Source of the DNA: CAYRWR01 sp964537555
GTDB taxonomy: Bacteria > Spirochaetota > Brevinematia > Brevinematales > CAYRWR01
Length of the DNA stretch: 55,907 nucleotides
Assembly: GCA_964537555.1 (NCBI GenBank)
Contig: CAZIAD010000018.1
Span: forward strand, 1 to 55,907
Direction of reading: 5' to 3'
Shown here in pieces: positions 8,193 through 18,041 of the stretch. Position 1 is the stretch's first letter. The number at the start of each line of letters is the position of its first letter. Below the pieces are notes generated by a model. That model did no database searches, was not told the origin of the DNA, and worked only from the letters and a program-made list of their open reading frames with translations. The position numbers and the translations under genes are program-made.

Positions 8193-9718
8193 TTTAACAA
8201 CTCATTACTGACTACCATCATGCGGGCTCGTACAAAAGACTGGAAATTCCAGCTGTCAATATCTGCATAACCAGCGGGCTCATCATGGACAACAGTGGGA
8301 TCAGTGGCATAGGGCTCAATAAGTGCCTGAAGCTCTTCCATAGTGGCTCGCATATCAGGCCAGTTATACAGTCCAGGCTCTGAAATGAGTCTGCGCACAT
8401 TGTCATAATATTGCTGCCGGTATTTTTGCACAGCTAATATCTTATTGATCAGAATGGCATTGGTGGAGGTCCAGTTAGTCACAGAGCGGTTAGTGATGGG
8501 GATATTACCACTGCTCACATCCATGATGCCCTGGTCCAGCATACAGCCGTCATAGTCATAGGGAATGTATACAAAGCGCTGTTCCCGGGGATGGTAATAC
8601 AGATAATAGTTATTGAAATTCATAAAATAGGAATCCCACTGCCCCAAAAGGGTGTCTACCGCCAGGACCTTAAGAAAGCCGTCAACATCAAAGGCTGACT
8701 CTATCCAGTCTTCAAAAAAGCTTCCGTTATGGGCGTGCAGATTCATGATAAAGTCATCCAGGGCCGAGCGGGCATTGTCCACACTGTCTTTCCAGACAAT
8801 GTCATAGCGGGGACGATAGACCTGGAGCCGGGTGGGGTCAGTAGGCCAGTCATTGATGTCCCAGGAGGCTGCCTCAGTGAGGTTCGCCGGGTCCATTTTT
8901 TCTACCCCGATGGACACATTTTTATCATAGTCATCATCCCAGCCATAGAACTTAGTTAGACGGAGAGAAGCCGGCCCGTTGGCGGTAATGAGGCACTTGT
9001 AGAGATAGCTTTCCTGGCCGAATACCCGTTCGCAGAAGGTCTTGTCTATTGATTCCACTACTTCAAACAGTCCGTAATTGACATTGGTATAACCTGTGAT
9101 CTCCAGCTGCAGATTAGCATAGGTGGTACGGGGGGCCGGGATGCCGAAATCCCTGAGTAATTTATAACTATAGGGTTCCCTGACCCAGGTGGAATCCCCC
9201 CGGGTATACTTCAGGGCAAATCCCCTCACCCCGTACAGCTTTCGTTTATTTTTCTGTATAGTGGGTATAGCCGGTGAACCATATACATCTTCATTCCCTT
9301 CAAACTGTTCAGCAAAACTGATCTTGAAATGAGCCCATTTGAAACTGCCGTCAGTGTACTGAGGCACAAAGCGGCTGGTAGAGCCCCTCACTTTTATTCC
9401 GATATTATCCATGATCCTACCGCTATCCATGTCTATAAACCGGGCCTGGCGGTAAAAGGATGCCGTAAAGAAAAAGTTGTTTGTGCCATAGTCACTGCCC
9501 CGTCCCAGGCTGCCCCAGTCCCGGGCGGTGTGCCACATGTCATTGGTCAGGGCCTGCCATTCCTCCAGACTGAACACCACCTTTAAATGATGGACCCGGT
9601 CGGCCTGGAAAAACTGTTCAAATGACTCATCATTATAGGCCTGCTCCCGGGCAGCGAGGTCACATCCCAACAGACTGGATGCTATTAATAAGGATAGAAA
9701 AAAACCATTCTTCATCAT
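8189..9718 (-). CDS. CotH-family kinase lipoprotein
   Basis: The 509-residue protein begins with a lipoprotein signal ending at Cys19 (SSLLGC). It follows the CotH domain closely: KVRGSTSR near residue 110, a candidate ATP-binding Lys in GVRGFALKYT (about Lys170), TLLGQWDSY near 360 and the metal-binding YIPYDYDG near 388. CotH proteins are atypical kinases that phosphorylate proteins or surface components. A signal peptide and lipidation place this one outside the cytoplasm, as is common in Gram-negative CotH proteins. It converges with the secreted protein at 7671, the two stops overlapping by 4 bp. Confidence 0.9.
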   Translation of the reverse strand: MMKNGFFLSLLIASSLLGCDLAAREQAYNDESFEQFFQADRVHHLKVVFSLEEWQALTNDMWHTARDWGSLGRGSDYGTNNFFFTASFYRQARFIDMDSGRIMDNIGIKVRGSTSRFVPQYTDGSFKWAHFKISFAEQFEGNEDVYGSPAIPTIQKNKRKLYGVRGFALKYTRGDSTWVREPYSYKLLRDFGIPAPRTTYANLQLEITGYTNVNYGLFEVVESIDKTFCERVFGQESYLYKCLITANGPASLRLTKFYGWDDDYDKNVSIGVEKMDPANLTEAASWDINDWPTDPTRLQVYRPRYDIVWKDSVDNARSALDDFIMNLHAHNGSFFEDWIESAFDVDGFLKVLAVDTLLGQWDSYFMNFNNYYLYYHPREQRFVYIPYDYDGCMLDQGIMDVSSGNIPITNRSVTNWTSTNAILINKILAVQKYRQQYYDNVRRLISEPGLYNWPDMRATMEELQALIEPYATDPTVVHDEPAGYADIDSWNFQSFVRARMMVVSNELLN

Positions 9719-9847
9719 ATACCCCTGGCTTATTAAATATTACTGATAGTATATCACGATATTTTAAAAATAAAAAAAATCGGACCTGAATATGATAAAG
9801 CCTTTCAGTGATTTGACTAAACATGTTCCCCCCATTAAGCTAATGTC

Positions 9848-10177
9848 ATGAAAAAAAGCAGTGTGAGTACCAGAAAGCCCCCTGCCAAAGGCGGAGCTGC
9901 CCGGTTTTTTATCTACCTGTCCTGGATCCTGATCGCCAGTGGTGCAGCAGGCCTGTCAGGGATTTTTCCACTGGAATTCAAAGAGTTATGGTACTATATG
10001 CTATTCTCCACAGGGGCATTTTTTAGCCTGATCACCCTTATATTCAAGACCAACCGCTACCGCCTGGCAGCATGGATGGCCCTGATAATCGGAGGGGGAG
10101 TGACTATACTGTTTCTGATGAATATTCATCCCCTCGATTTTGTCCAGGCATTATTTGCAAAAAAGGAAGTAAAATGA
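9848..10177 (+). CDS. Small membrane protein
   Basis: A 109-residue protein with a basic N-terminus and three hydrophobic segments at about residues 22-44, 49-68 and 74-95, so probably three membrane passes. No convincing Shine-Dalgarno sequence precedes the ATG. The stop TGA overlaps the ATG of the following YwbE gene (ATGA), which supports expression of both from one message. No family is recognised. Confidence 0.65.
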   Translation: MKKSSVSTRKPPAKGGAARFFIYLSWILIASGAAGLSGIFPLEFKELWYYMLFSTGAFFSLITLIFKTNRYRLAAWMALIIGGGVTILFLMNIHPLDFVQALFAKKEVK

Positions 10178-10368
10178 ACGGCACCATCAGAGCCAATATC
10201 AAACCCGGTATGGAAGTGGATATCGTGTTAAAAAAAGATCAGAGAAGCGGCGCTCTCACCCGGGGCATCGTCAAGGACCTGCTCACCAAATCCCCTAGTC
10301 ACACCCATGGTATCAAGGTCCGCCTGGAGTCAGGTGATGTGGGGCGGGTCAAGGAGATCCTGGGATAG
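10174..10368 (+). CDS. ywbE: YwbE family protein
   Basis: A 64-residue protein whose sequence (IKPGMEVDIVLKKDQRSG, LTRGIVKDLLT, HGIKVRLESGDVGRVKEIL) matches the YwbE/DUF2196 family, small beta-rich proteins of unknown role. The start at 10174 was chosen over an upstream in-frame ATG because it matches the family N-terminus and forms a 4 bp overlap with the preceding stop, with GGAAG just upstream. Confidence 0.9.
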   Translation: MNGTIRANIKPGMEVDIVLKKDQRSGALTRGIVKDLLTKSPSHTHGIKVRLESGDVGRVKEILG

Positions 10369-10386
10369 GGTGTTTTTTGAAGAAAA

Positions 10387-10629
10387 CTATATGACTTCAC
10401 TCCAATCGACCTTAAGCACCGTTTCTTTTTTAAAGAAAGAATGTTCTTTACGTCCCCCTTCGTGCATCCAGATGCAGTATAGGTCCCCATCGGTATAACC
10501 CGCATATTGAGAAATAGTCTTTAACTGAACAGGGGAACTTTTATCCCCCACAATACCTTCTACGACCATGACCGGCCCGCCACTTTTGAGACGGACCATA
10601 TCGCCGATTTCTATTTTTTCATTTTCCAT
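10387..10629 (-). CDS. YodC/DUF2158 family protein
   Basis: An 80-residue protein starting MENEKIEIGDMVRLKSGGP. The GDxVxLKSGGPxM core is the signature of the DUF2158/YodC family, small SH3-like proteins of unknown role, and CIWMHEG matches the usual C-x-W segment. An in-frame ATG 42 bp upstream is possible, but AGGGGAAAAG directly before 10629 favours the shorter start. It is oriented opposite to ywbE with 18 bp between the stops. Confidence 0.8.
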   Translation of the reverse strand: MENEKIEIGDMVRLKSGGPVMVVEGIVGDKSSPVQLKTISQYAGYTDGDLYCIWMHEGGRKEHSFFKKETVLKVDWSEVI

Positions 10630-10675
10630 AATCTTTTCCCCTGATGAGAAGATTTTCACTACCGTATGCATTTTT

Positions 10676-11977
10676 TTAATTTTTCTGAATACGTGTGACC
10701 ACTCCGTAATGGTCTGATACTGTACCCAGAACAGTTGGGGTGAATATTATCTGAGAAGACATGACTGAATACTGGCTGTTGGTCCTCATAAAAATATAAT
10801 CAATACGGCCCGGATAAGACCCTTTTACCGTGTCAAAGAGTGAGTTTTCCGGCATATTAGTGGCAGTGGGATGATATTCGAGGAAAGTGTCCTGATATAG
10901 ACCATTAGTCATCATGGTCAAATATGTCTCCGCCCATCTGAGATCAGTTTCTGTGGCTTGACTATTATAGTCTCCACATACAATAGAAAGATCGTTAACT
11001 CCATGTTTTGATTCTATGAGCGCTTTAACATTATTGACCTGGTTTTTAGGTTCCAGGTCCATTAGAGAGGTCTTCCAGTACAAGTGAGTGGACACAAAAT
11101 TTATATTCTGATCCAGGACTGGCACATAGGCTCTGGCATAGACTAGCTTCCGGGATGAAAGATCATAAATGGATGAAGAGCTGGAGACATAAAAATTGGT
11201 CAGTTCAACAATAGGATAGCGGGACAGCACCGCCACCCCTTCTTCCCACACAGACCATCCATAATGGGCCCAGGCCCAGGCAAAGTAATAGTCCAGTCCG
11301 TAGTAAGTTTTCAATCGCTGCTGCAGTATGAGAGCCATATTGTCATTTCTGATAGTCACTCCACCTATATTAGTCACTATGCTCGAGTTTTTATGCTGGG
11401 CATTTTCCTGACAGGCCACAAAGTCTGCATCCAGCCGGGCAATAGTCTCTGCAATGGTATCAAATTTGGCATCCTGATCACTCTCCTGGTAAGTATGCAT
11501 ATTGAGAGTCATGATTACCAGTTCATTACTGGGTTTTGAGAATGCAGCTGGGTCATAAGTATAGAGGATGTTGTTATAAGTATTGATAGTTCCTCCCACC
11601 GGACCGGGTGCCAGTACCGGGGCAGTGCTTCCATTTACCCAGGTACCTAAGGAGGAACCTGTGCCATAATTCACTATCACCCTGTAATAATAGACTGAAT
11701 CAGGGTTCAAACCTGTATGCCTGAATTCCCCTGCAGTGAGATTAGTCACCAGAATATCTGCGGTATTGGTATTCGTGCTACACCTTACTATGTAAGCCAG
11801 GGCACCGGGGGCCAGGTCCCATTTGATATAGATCCGGTTCGACATCACACCGTCAATCACTTTCAAACCGGATATTTCTGAATATACTACAGGTACTTCT
11901 GTGGCTGGTGTGGGATTACAACTCCAGAACAGGTTAAGACTGCTAATAAATAGGATTAAAATTACTTTTTTCTGCAT
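10676..11977 (-). CDS. Endonuclease/exonuclease/phosphatase-family lipoprotein
   Basis: The 433-residue protein has a lipoprotein signal ending at Cys20 (NLFWSC). Next comes a fibronectin type III-like domain (about residues 30-122: IYIKWDLAPGALAYIVRCS, VYYYRVIV). The C-terminal domain is of the endonuclease/exonuclease/phosphatase fold: IMTLNMHTY with the conserved Asn, ACQENAQH with the metal Glu, CGDYNSQ, GRIDYIFMR and the terminal SDHYGVV with the catalytic Asp-His pair. Such exported enzymes may hydrolyse DNA, phosphoinositides or sphingomyelin. The lipid anchor suggests an outer-membrane or periplasmic enzyme; the substrate is open. Confidence 0.85.
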   Translation of the reverse strand: MQKKVILILFISSLNLFWSCNPTPATEVPVVYSEISGLKVIDGVMSNRIYIKWDLAPGALAYIVRCSTNTNTADILVTNLTAGEFRHTGLNPDSVYYYRVIVNYGTGSSLGTWVNGSTAPVLAPGPVGGTINTYNNILYTYDPAAFSKPSNELVIMTLNMHTYQESDQDAKFDTIAETIARLDADFVACQENAQHKNSSIVTNIGGVTIRNDNMALILQQRLKTYYGLDYYFAWAWAHYGWSVWEEGVAVLSRYPIVELTNFYVSSSSSIYDLSSRKLVYARAYVPVLDQNINFVSTHLYWKTSLMDLEPKNQVNNVKALIESKHGVNDLSIVCGDYNSQATETDLRWAETYLTMMTNGLYQDTFLEYHPTATNMPENSLFDTVKGSYPGRIDYIFMRTNSQYSVMSSQIIFTPTVLGTVSDHYGVVTRIQKN

Positions 11978-12087
11978 GGATCACCTCTGGATTTCAAATT
12001 ATTTTCCTGAACAATAAAAGTATAGAATGCAGGTATAAAAAAGCAATCACCCGAAAGTATGATTTTTATGAAATCAAATGAGAAAGA

Positions 12088-12993
12088 TTATTTTTGAGTA
12101 TTGTTAATATAATTGATCAATTCGATACGGTTTCGGGCATGTGTCTTCTGATAAATATGATAGATATGCGTTTTTACTGTATTGAGATGAATAAACAAGT
12201 GATCCGCGATCTTCTGATTGGAATAACCTTTCATTATCAGGTGAATGATATCCCATTCTCTGGAAGAAATCTTCTCATACATTTCTGAGAAGTCTCCCAT
12301 TCGAGCGTCACTGGATTGCACTTTGGAAGCCTTGAATTTAGTGAAATATCTTATGATAAGAGTAATATTGATACTATTAAATAAAATATAAACATAGTAT
12401 TCATTATAGGACTTTTCCCTTATCTGACGGAAAATGACAGGGGACAGATCCAGTACCATGACCGTTAAAATAAGTATATCCAGTATTATGAAAATCAGTA
12501 GTATTTTCTTCTTTAAATTGTTTTTAAGCTGGATATAGGCCTTTATGGTCTGTAAAAAATAGGCAAATATGAACAGGCTGAGTAGCAGATTGAGTATATC
12601 ACTTATATTGATCATGAGGTGAAAAATGGAATGGATCACAAAGATGATCAGAGGCAATCCCCATGAGAGCAGATACAGCCATTTCCATGATCCCGATATT
12701 TGACGGTACAAAAGTACATGATAGAATCTTAAAAAGGTGTAATACAGTGCACCGAAAAGAACTATAGACAGATAATACAGATAGATCCGGACATCTCCGG
12801 TATAATATAGGTCCTGTGACAAAACTATCCTGATAAAATCCATTAATACAAAGACATTACTCACCAGGGAAAGTGAAAAGGCCTTTTTCATAATATCCAG
12901 CCTAAATCTACGGTAAACAAATAAAAACAGGAATGAAGTGACTACTGCCAGTGTGAAACAGATCAATGCTAGAATGGTATTCCAGATATTCAT
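12088..12993 (-). CDS. Membrane-anchored LuxR-family regulator
   Basis: A 301-residue protein with about seven hydrophobic helices in residues 1-220 and a C-terminal LuxR-type helix-turn-helix (SSREWDIIHLIMKGYSNQKI, then NTVKTHIYHIYQKT) at about 237-295. This is a one-component arrangement in which a membrane sensor is joined directly to a DNA-binding domain. No receiver domain is present. It is transcribed downstream of the MATE gene with a 111 bp gap, so it may have its own promoter. Signal and targets are unknown. Confidence 0.82.
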   Translation of the reverse strand: MNIWNTILALICFTLAVVTSFLFLFVYRRFRLDIMKKAFSLSLVSNVFVLMDFIRIVLSQDLYYTGDVRIYLYYLSIVLFGALYYTFLRFYHVLLYRQISGSWKWLYLLSWGLPLIIFVIHSIFHLMINISDILNLLLSLFIFAYFLQTIKAYIQLKNNLKKKILLIFIILDILILTVMVLDLSPVIFRQIREKSYNEYYVYILFNSINITLIIRYFTKFKASKVQSSDARMGDFSEMYEKISSREWDIIHLIMKGYSNQKIADHLFIHLNTVKTHIYHIYQKTHARNRIELINYINNTQK

Positions 12994-13104
12994 ATTACCC
13001 CTGATATTAGACTTTATACATTATACTATGGGTAATCATTTTTATAAATTAACTGGCACCTCACTGAAAAAATACAGGGTGTTGCGATATGAGATTTTCT
13101 ACAC

Positions 13105-14613
13105 TCAGATCTCCAACAGGTCTCCATCTTCCATTTTTTGTAATGCTGTTTTTTTTCGAGTTGAAAATGGATTCCGGCCCATGCTGAATCTCCAGGTATT
13201 GACCACAGATCGTAAAAACTCATCGGCTATCAGGGTCAGATAAAGCCCGGTCAGCCCCAGATTGAAGTGAAACATCAATAGATAACTGGAACCCAGTACA
13301 AATAAAGTACCGCCTATCTGGGTGTACAGCATCCAGGTGGTATCACCTGTCCCCCTGATCCCATGTCCCATCACGACATTGACAGACTGAAAGTTCACAA
13401 ACACCGCTGCCAGCCGGATCATGACCACAGACTGCTCTATGATATGGGTATCACTGCTGAACAGGCGGGCCAGCTCATAGGGAAAGACCAGCATGACCAC
13501 TGACCAGCTCAGGCTGACCACCAGACTCATCTTCTGGGCCTGAAAGCCGGCCGAACGGGCCAGGTCCGGCCTGCCCGACCCAAAGAGCTGTCCTACTATC
13601 GTAGTAGCAGCCCGGGCAAATCCCAGGTAGATAAATAGTCCGAGCAGGTATATCCCACTGACCAGAGACACTATACCCATACCCAGGGGGTCCAGGATAT
13701 TTACCATCCGGGTCAGAAATAATTGCCCCACAAACCACAGCAGGCTTTCAAAACCGGAGGGCAGCCCCAGCTTCATGGTCTTCCAGTATTGTTTAAATCG
13801 AGGCCTTATGAGGGCCTTAAGGCTAAAGTGAAACGGGAGTTTCCTGCTGGTCAGCACCACCAGGACCAGAAGTATGGACCCAATAGCATTGGAGATCAGT
13901 GTCGCAATAGCGGCCCCCTCCAGGCCCATTTCGGGGAAGCCCAGCTTTCCATAGATGAGTAACCAGTCCAGGAAGATATTCAGTATATTTTTAATAATAC
14001 CCGTGACGAGTATAGGATGAGTCACTCCTACTCCCTGGAGGGTGGCAGCTGCCGTAGTATCTGCACCCATAAAAAGAAGGGAGATTGCAATAATCCTGAC
14101 ATACTGTACCGCATAGGTCTTGACTTCTCCCTGAGTACCCAGAAGGTCAAATACCCTGTCCGAGCCGAAATACCAGAACAGATAGATGAGCAGGGAAAAT
14201 ATGGTCGAATAAATAAAACTGCTCTCCGCCAGGTCACGGGCCTTGTCCGGCTTGCCCCCTCCAATATTATTGGCGATGAGAATAGTGAGGCCGGTAGAAC
14301 TGGCTATAAGAAACAGGGCAAGGGCATTAAAGGGGGTCATCACATTACCCAGGGCGCTGAGATAGCCCGGATCCAGCTTTCCCAGGAAGGAGCGGTCTAT
14401 GACCATCTGGAGATGCTGTACAATATTCTGGAAGATAATGGGAAGAGCAATGATAAACATGGCTTTTCGCCGCCCCGCCCTGCTGAACAGGTGCTGACTC
14501 ACAGACTCAGGTGCATCGGCTTCCCGGTTCAGTGAGAGCTCAGCCTGGGCACCTGCCTGGATGAAGGGGCCGTCCAGAGATTTGCGTAGCCAGCTTTTTA
14601 CTTTATTGATCAT
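13105..14613 (-). CDS. MATE-family efflux transporter
   Basis: The 502-residue protein has about twelve membrane helices in two related halves, the length and layout of multidrug and toxin extrusion transporters. Features include the family-typical IIFQNIVQHLQMVID near the first helix and GLPSGFESLLWFVGQLF at the start of the second half. The N-terminus carries an unusual soluble extension of about 45 residues. Its start overlaps the stop of the TetR gene by 4 bp (14610-14613), so pump and repressor form one unit. Cation-coupled drug export is the expected role. Confidence 0.92.
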   Translation of the reverse strand: MINKVKSWLRKSLDGPFIQAGAQAELSLNREADAPESVSQHLFSRAGRRKAMFIIALPIIFQNIVQHLQMVIDRSFLGKLDPGYLSALGNVMTPFNALALFLIASSTGLTILIANNIGGGKPDKARDLAESSFIYSTIFSLLIYLFWYFGSDRVFDLLGTQGEVKTYAVQYVRIIAISLLFMGADTTAAATLQGVGVTHPILVTGIIKNILNIFLDWLLIYGKLGFPEMGLEGAAIATLISNAIGSILLVLVVLTSRKLPFHFSLKALIRPRFKQYWKTMKLGLPSGFESLLWFVGQLFLTRMVNILDPLGMGIVSLVSGIYLLGLFIYLGFARAATTIVGQLFGSGRPDLARSAGFQAQKMSLVVSLSWSVVMLVFPYELARLFSSDTHIIEQSVVMIRLAAVFVNFQSVNVVMGHGIRGTGDTTWMLYTQIGGTLFVLGSSYLLMFHFNLGLTGLYLTLIADEFLRSVVNTWRFSMGRNPFSTRKKTALQKMEDGDLLEI

Positions 14614-15248
14614 GATTCTACCCTCCCGCTTATTTCCGGGGGCAGAAGACGCTTCCAGAAATTTTCAAATATATGCTGGATGATGAGAGGGTCTTTCTTG
14701 ATACGGGGATTGACAAATCTTAAATAGACCAGCTGCTGCAGTAATGCATCCAGCTCAATAGCCAGGAGATCAGCGTCCAGATCACTGCGTATCTCCCCGG
14801 ACTTCTGAGCATTCACGATCCCCAGGGCCAGGCTCTGGTGTTTTTTATCGTCATAGATATCCATGGCTTCCTGGTATTCAGGGAATCGCCGGGTGGCTTC
14901 ATAGAGAAAGGTATAAAAATGTAAAATGGCATTATCATCCTGAAGCCCTACTTTGCTCTGGATCCATATCATTGAGGATTCCACACTTAAAAATGCTGCT
15001 TTTATTTTTTCATAGAGACTGTCATAGGGCCGGGCTAGCCAATCGGGCAAGTCCTCGTTTTCAAAAAAACATAGCAGGGCTGCATGATACAGATCATCTT
15101 TATCTTTAAAATGATGATAAAGCGCCCCTCTGGTAAAACCTGTGACTTCAGACAGTTCACTGATACTGGTACCATGATATCCCTTTTTTATAAAGAGACT
15201 CAACGCTTTTTGCAATATCTGTTCTCTGGAGATTTGACCTTTGCGCAT
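14610..15248 (-). CDS. TetR-family transcriptional regulator
   Basis: The 212-residue protein opens with a TetR DNA-binding domain: SREQILQKALSLFIKKGYHG, TSISELSEVTGFTRGALYHH and FKDKDDLY, ending near residue 60. The remaining helical region would bind the ligand and has no informative motif. A palindrome centred at 15270/15271 lies directly upstream. The 4 bp overlap with the MATE gene suggests that the regulator controls itself and the pump together, relieved by a compound the pump exports. Confidence 0.92.
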   Translation of the reverse strand: MRKGQISREQILQKALSLFIKKGYHGTSISELSEVTGFTRGALYHHFKDKDDLYHAALLCFFENEDLPDWLARPYDSLYEKIKAAFLSVESSMIWIQSKVGLQDDNAILHFYTFLYEATRRFPEYQEAMDIYDDKKHQSLALGIVNAQKSGEIRSDLDADLLAIELDALLQQLVYLRFVNPRIKKDPLIIQHIFENFWKRLLPPEISGRVES

Positions 15249-15259
15249 ACGCCCTCATT

Positions 15260-15281
15260 ACATACCGTACGTTCGGTTTAT
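15260..15281. promoter_or_regulatory. Probable TetR operator palindrome
   Basis: The 22 bp around ACATACCGTACGTTCGGT form an imperfect palindrome centred between 15270 and 15271, with 8 of 11 positions symmetric. The core CATACCG/CGGT resembles known TetR-family operators. It lies 12 bp before the TetR start codon, where bound repressor would block transcription of tetR and the MATE pump. Confidence 0.7.
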
Positions 15282-15534
15282 TATAAATGATAACAGCCTA
15301 TACTGTCAATTTCTGAATAGAATCCCTGTAAATATATTTCTCCTGAATCTCACTGAAAAAATATAGCCTGAATCTAATATTTAATAATAATATACTACAT
15401 ATTATTTGCATATTATTAGGTTTATGATAATATTGAGAGATGATAGTGAGGTTTCGGGAGGTAAATAAGGGGAAGGTTCATAAGATACAAGAGGCAGTTT
15501 TTTAAGTATTGTTTGTAAAATGAGGAGATATAAG

Positions 15535-18021
15535 ATGAAAGTAATGGTAGTGCTAATATCGATGTTAATACTGATCACTTCCTGTAAACCGGATATGATC
15601 CCCCCTAATGCGTCCTATGAACAAAACTATCCCGCCATCAGCCCTAACCGGGATGGTATACAGGATCGTTTGATTATCACGGTAGACCTGGCATCTAAAA
15701 ACTTTATACGTTACTGGGAGATGCAGGTCCTTAATGAAGAAAAACAAATTGTTTATACCAAAAATTCAGGGGAAAACCTGGATAAATTAAAGAAAAAACT
15801 ATTTATGAAAAGGCAAAATATCATCATCCCCAATGAATACGTGTGGGATGGAAAAGACTCAAATGGTATTCTTCTGGATGATGGCAAATACTACTACAAA
15901 TTTATCGTCATGGATAATAAGAAAAACGTGCTGGACACAGAAAATATCGGCCTGGGTGTAGTGTACATAGATACCCTGCGCTCCAAAGCAGAATATCAGG
16001 TCATCAATCCTGTCTTTTCACCGAATAATGACGGCAACAAGGATAAGATGGAGATCAAACTAAGCATCAGTCCGGATGAGACTCAGAAAAAGTATAAAGA
16101 ACTGAATGGAAATGACTGGATCTGCCAGATCGAAGATAACGCAGGTACCCTGGTCAAGACTATCACCGTAAATGACGGTAGCGGAGTGAATCTCAGCCTG
16201 TCCTGGGACGGTACTGATAAAAACGGAAACACCGTAAGAGACGGAAATTATATGTTCCGCCTGCTCTCATCAGATAAAGCCGGTAATCTGTGGCAGTCCC
16301 CTCTCAATAATATCCAGGTCAGTACCACTGAAAATCCTGTGAAAGTCACCGTCAAAGACCGGGCCTTTTCCCCTAATAAAGACAAGATCAAGGATACCAT
16401 AGCATTCAGTCTGCTTTCGTCGGATACTAACAGCATAGAGTCGTGGAGTCTCTCGATTTTGAGCAAAAAAAATAAAGTGATCAAAACTATCAGCGGCACT
16501 AAGGAATTGTTAAGCTCCGTATTCTGGGATGGGCTCAGCGATAAAGGGACCCTGGCCGAAGAAGATATTTACTATGCCCTGCTCAAGATCATTAGTGTCA
16601 ATGGAAATATTTCCAAAGCAGAGTCTGATTATTTTGCCCTGGACCTCACTCCTCCACAGGGAATCATCTCTGTCAATTATGAAGTATTCAGCCCTGATGG
16701 TAACGGTAGAAAAGATTTCATTACAATCAACCAGAAAATGAGCAAAGAAAACACGGAGTGGAATGCCAAGATACTGGATGCCAAAAACACGGTAAAAAGA
16801 AGCTATACCTGGTCAGCCAATACCCCTGAAGAGCTAAGCTTTTTTGGATTGGATCAGGACAATAAAAAACTGGAAGATGGCACCTATTACTACCAGGTCA
16901 GCAGCACCGACCTGGCAGGGAATTATTACGAATCTCCCAAAAAGAAAATAGTGATATTTACCAAAAAAGAAAGCATTAATGTCCTGGCTACCGAAAAGGC
17001 TATCAGTCCTGACATGAATGGGGTCAGTGATGTGCAGAAGTACTTGATAAACTATATCAGTTACACCACTAATAACCCTGTCACAGACTGGGAGATCTCG
17101 GTACGGGACAAAGATGACAACCTGGTCTTTAACGAGGCCAAAGAGGGAGAATTGCCCAAGGTCTATTTCTGGGACGGTGAGGGAAATGACGGAAAGACCC
17201 TTAAAGACGGGGAGTATTCCAGCTATCTGACGGTAAACACCTTGCATGGTGTGACTACAGTGATAAAAGTCCCGGACTTCTCCCTGGATCTTACTCCTCC
17301 CGAGATCGTGATCGAAAAAGATAAAAAGATATTTTCACCAGATGGGGATGGGATAGATGACACCGTGACCCTGAACTTTACCAAAGTATATGACAGAAGC
17401 GGTATCAAAGACTGGGAAGTGGTATTGATCAATCCCTACACTACTAAAGCCTATAAGACATTTACGGGACAGGGAGCTCCCACCGCAGCCCTGGTCTGGG
17501 ATGGAAAAGGGGATGATAAATCTGAAGTAGGCAGTGCAGAGGACTATGTGATCAGGCTCAGAGCAGAAGATAATGTAGGCAATATACTGGAAAAGACCTT
17601 TGATCCCATCTGGACTGACATCCTGATCATTAAACTGGATGACGGCAGGTTAAAAATACGGGTCAGCAGCATAAACTTTAAGCCTGAACTGGCTGTCATG
17701 ACTGACAATAAGAAGAACAAAGAAGTACTGGACCTGATAGCCCGGGCTCTGAAAAAATACCCCACACACAAGGTACTACTGGAAGGGCATGTCAACCCTT
17801 ATCGGGCTAACATGAATGAAAAGAACAGTCAGGCCCTGTCGGAAAACCGTGCCATCACAGTACAAAAAGAACTGCAGAAAAGAGGGATACCTGTATCCAG
17901 TCTTACTCCTGTGGGCAAAGGTTATAGTACCCCACTTATCCCTTATCGTGAGGGGATCACTGAAGATGAAAAAAATGCAATGGCTATCAACAGAAGAGTA
18001 GAATTCTACCTGTCAAAGTAA
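15535..18021 (+). CDS. OmpA-family lipoprotein with FlgD-like Ig repeats
   Basis: An 828-residue protein. The start at 15535 was preferred because AGGAG lies 7 nt before it; the in-frame ATG at 15520 overlaps that site. A lipobox ends at Cys17 (LILITSC). Six domains follow, each opening with a calcium-loop-like motif (SPNRDGIQD, SPNNDGNKD, SPNKDKIKD, SPDGNGRKD, SPDMNGVSD, SPDGDGIDD). Most end in WDG.....DG.Y, the pattern of FlgD-type Ig repeats. The C-terminal 120 residues are an OmpA domain (VLLEGHVNPY, LSENRAITVQKELQKRGI, INRRVEFYLSK) that binds peptidoglycan. It should anchor a long repeat stalk between membrane and cell wall. A strong terminator follows. Confidence 0.88.
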   Translation: MKVMVVLISMLILITSCKPDMIPPNASYEQNYPAISPNRDGIQDRLIITVDLASKNFIRYWEMQVLNEEKQIVYTKNSGENLDKLKKKLFMKRQNIIIPNEYVWDGKDSNGILLDDGKYYYKFIVMDNKKNVLDTENIGLGVVYIDTLRSKAEYQVINPVFSPNNDGNKDKMEIKLSISPDETQKKYKELNGNDWICQIEDNAGTLVKTITVNDGSGVNLSLSWDGTDKNGNTVRDGNYMFRLLSSDKAGNLWQSPLNNIQVSTTENPVKVTVKDRAFSPNKDKIKDTIAFSLLSSDTNSIESWSLSILSKKNKVIKTISGTKELLSSVFWDGLSDKGTLAEEDIYYALLKIISVNGNISKAESDYFALDLTPPQGIISVNYEVFSPDGNGRKDFITINQKMSKENTEWNAKILDAKNTVKRSYTWSANTPEELSFFGLDQDNKKLEDGTYYYQVSSTDLAGNYYESPKKKIVIFTKKESINVLATEKAISPDMNGVSDVQKYLINYISYTTNNPVTDWEISVRDKDDNLVFNEAKEGELPKVYFWDGEGNDGKTLKDGEYSSYLTVNTLHGVTTVIKVPDFSLDLTPPEIVIEKDKKIFSPDGDGIDDTVTLNFTKVYDRSGIKDWEVVLINPYTTKAYKTFTGQGAPTAALVWDGKGDDKSEVGSAEDYVIRLRAEDNVGNILEKTFDPIWTDILIIKLDDGRLKIRVSSINFKPELAVMTDNKKNKEVLDLIARALKKYPTHKVLLEGHVNPYRANMNEKNSQALSENRAITVQKELQKRGIPVSSLTPVGKGYSTPLIPYREGITEDEKNAMAINRRVEFYLSK

Positions 18022-18041
18022 TATTGATTAATGAAAAATAC

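Noticed and set aside
14017..14535. A 172-residue plus-strand frame
   Set aside because: Antisense to the well-supported MATE gene.
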